Assembly: GCF_024713945.1 (NCBI RefSeq)
Contig: NC_134678.1
Coordinates: forward strand, 2,232,001-2,296,000
DNA length: 64,000 nucleotides
Reading direction: 5' to 3'
From: Dermatophagoides farinae
Taxonomy: Eukaryota; Arthropoda; Arachnida; Sarcoptiformes; Pyroglyphidae
This document shows positions 62,783 to 64,000 of the stretch, piece after piece (positions within the stretch are counted from its first letter, which is position 1; each line of letters opens with the position of its first letter). The notes under the pieces are model-generated. The model was not told where the DNA came from. It did no database searches and was given only the letters and a program-made list of their open reading frames with translations. The translations under genes were made by a program, and so were the position numbers.

Positions 62783-63082
62783 ATAATTAATAACACATAT
62801 ACTCGAGAGACGATTCTTATTCAACAAATCGACAAAAGGCAACAATCTATAAATGACAACCAACGACGATTTATGGATCGATTCATTTACGAAAACGAAA
62901 GAAAATTCATCACTCGAAGAAAAAAAAATAATAATGATGATGGACAAGGTGTCTGGTTATTTGATTATGAACACATTTTATTATCATTATGGTCAGAATA
63001 TATTCTCATATATGAAATGAGAAATAAAATGAAAAAAATAAACAAAAAAAATTTGAAAAAAGCCAAAGATCATCATCATTGA
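62783..63082 (+). CDS. Candidate terminal exon, 99 codons, unknown product
   Basis: The frame is open from an acceptor-like TTTATACCCAG (ending 62782) to TGA at 63080-63082, with an in-frame TAA about 15 nt upstream of the acceptor. The first 60 codons are free of simple repeat and charged/hydrophobic in a protein-like way (TRETILIQQIDKRQQSINDN, RRFMDRFIYENERKF, GVWLFDYEHILLSLWSEYIL). The end is Lys-rich with a final His run. The first ATG is at 62873. I recognise no family. The minus strand is also open over part of the region (about 62714-62947), so even the strand is not secure. Confidence 0.3.
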   Translation: MINNTYTRETILIQQIDKRQQSINDNQRRFMDRFIYENERKFITRRKKNNNDDGQGVWLFDYEHILLSLWSEYILIYEMRNKMKKINKKNLKKAKDHHH

Positions 63083-64000
63083 TGATAAATAATAATGAAA
63101 TGATAAACAGCAGAGAAAAAACTATGATGGCGACCAAAAAAAAAAACAGAAAAAAATTAAGAACCGTCGTGAATACACACACGACACGTGTCCATATGAT
63201 TGATGATGATCATTGGCACCACACACACACACATACATACACAGGTAGAGATATGAATTCATCTTTAGGAATCGTCAGATATAAATGATACTGGCTCGCG
63301 CAAGCTCCTTTTTAAGTTTTGTTAGAAAAAAAAAATTTGAATCAAATTATTAAAGGATCTGAGTGTCTGTGTGTGTGTGTTTATGTGAAAAAGGTATTAT
63401 TCAAGATAAAATAGTGATAATTCAAATGAATAAAATGGATTTTTTTTTGTTTCTTTTAACAATTATTTCTGATGAAGAAAAATGAGTTGATCATCATCAT
63501 CATCATTTTCATCTATGGCTATTAATCACACATACAAAACACATTTGTGAATATTTTTTCTGTCATTTTTTTTGCGTGAGCCAAATAATCAAAAAAACAA
63601 AACAAAGAATAGATTATTATTATAACGAATGGTCACAAGTCATTGTTTCATCAACATTGAAATGATCATCAAATAATCCTCTGAAAACGATAAAATCATT
63701 GTGTGTCTGTGTGTGTGTGTGTGTGTGTAGGTAGGCCGATAATGCTCAAGATGTGCAGCGCACATCAGGTAGAGAATCATCATTAATTTTGTTTTGCAAC
63801 AAAAAAAAAAATTATTAGAAATCAAGAAAAAACCTATCGATATATCGACATTTGTGAAACATTCGAATAGAATTTGATTTGTTTTGTTTTGTTTTGTTTT
63901 TTTTCTCACATAACAAATGATCCAACAACAATCGATGATGATGATATCGACAACGATTCTCTTCAAAAAAATATTCTTGAGAAATGTAATTTGTCGGCTT
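63083..64000. other. Right-hand end; no gene seen
   Basis: Short CA/GT tracts (about 63219-63242, 63367-63381, 63707-63728) and (GTTTT)n near 63880-63900. The short open frames are built on these repeats. Confidence 0.5.

Overview
This is eukaryotic nuclear DNA, strongly AT-rich by eye and crowded with microsatellites: (GT/CA)n, (GA/CT)n, (GAT/ATC)n, (CAA/TTG)n and long poly(A)/poly(T). One gene is certain. It is a SoxD-family HMG-box transcription factor (the family of vertebrate SOX5/6/13 and fly Sox102F), on the minus strand in the first 5.8 kb. Small introns of about 77-108 bp, an invertebrate-type SoxD HMG sequence and the DNA texture suggest an arthropod with a small genome. An astigmatan mite is my best guess, but that is inference.

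Layout. Minus-strand SoxD exons lie at about 4481-5773 (first coding exon seen), 1717-1827, 1288-1618 (or 1266-1618), 1078-1179, 263-1000 and 10-177. The last carries the N-terminal half of the HMG box, and the gene runs off the left edge with the rest of the box and the C-terminus. Phases agree at every junction except 1180-1287, where two alternative donor/acceptor pairs keep the frame: one includes and one removes a PLNLS motif of the CtBP-binding type. The four 3' introns are tiny, while the 1828-4480 intron is 2.65 kb. A good acceptor just upstream of the first ATG implies at least one more 5' exon.

The remaining ~58 kb (5.8-64 kb) has no gene I can recognise. I found no transposon protein, tRNA, rRNA or CRISPR array. 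It is either a very long 5' intron plus promoter region of SoxD or an intergenic regulatory domain. It contains scattered islands of non-repetitive, ORF-bearing, splice-site-flanked sequence (notably about 42.1-42.3, 50.65-50.71 and 62.8-63.1 kb, plus strand), given as low-confidence exon candidates, and several perfect inverted repeats.

I see no multi-gene system here. The most useful leads are the possible frame-preserving alternative splice that removes the co-repressor motif, the habit of long poly(A) tracts of starting right after CC, and a perfect 12-bp-arm palindrome at 39841-39870.
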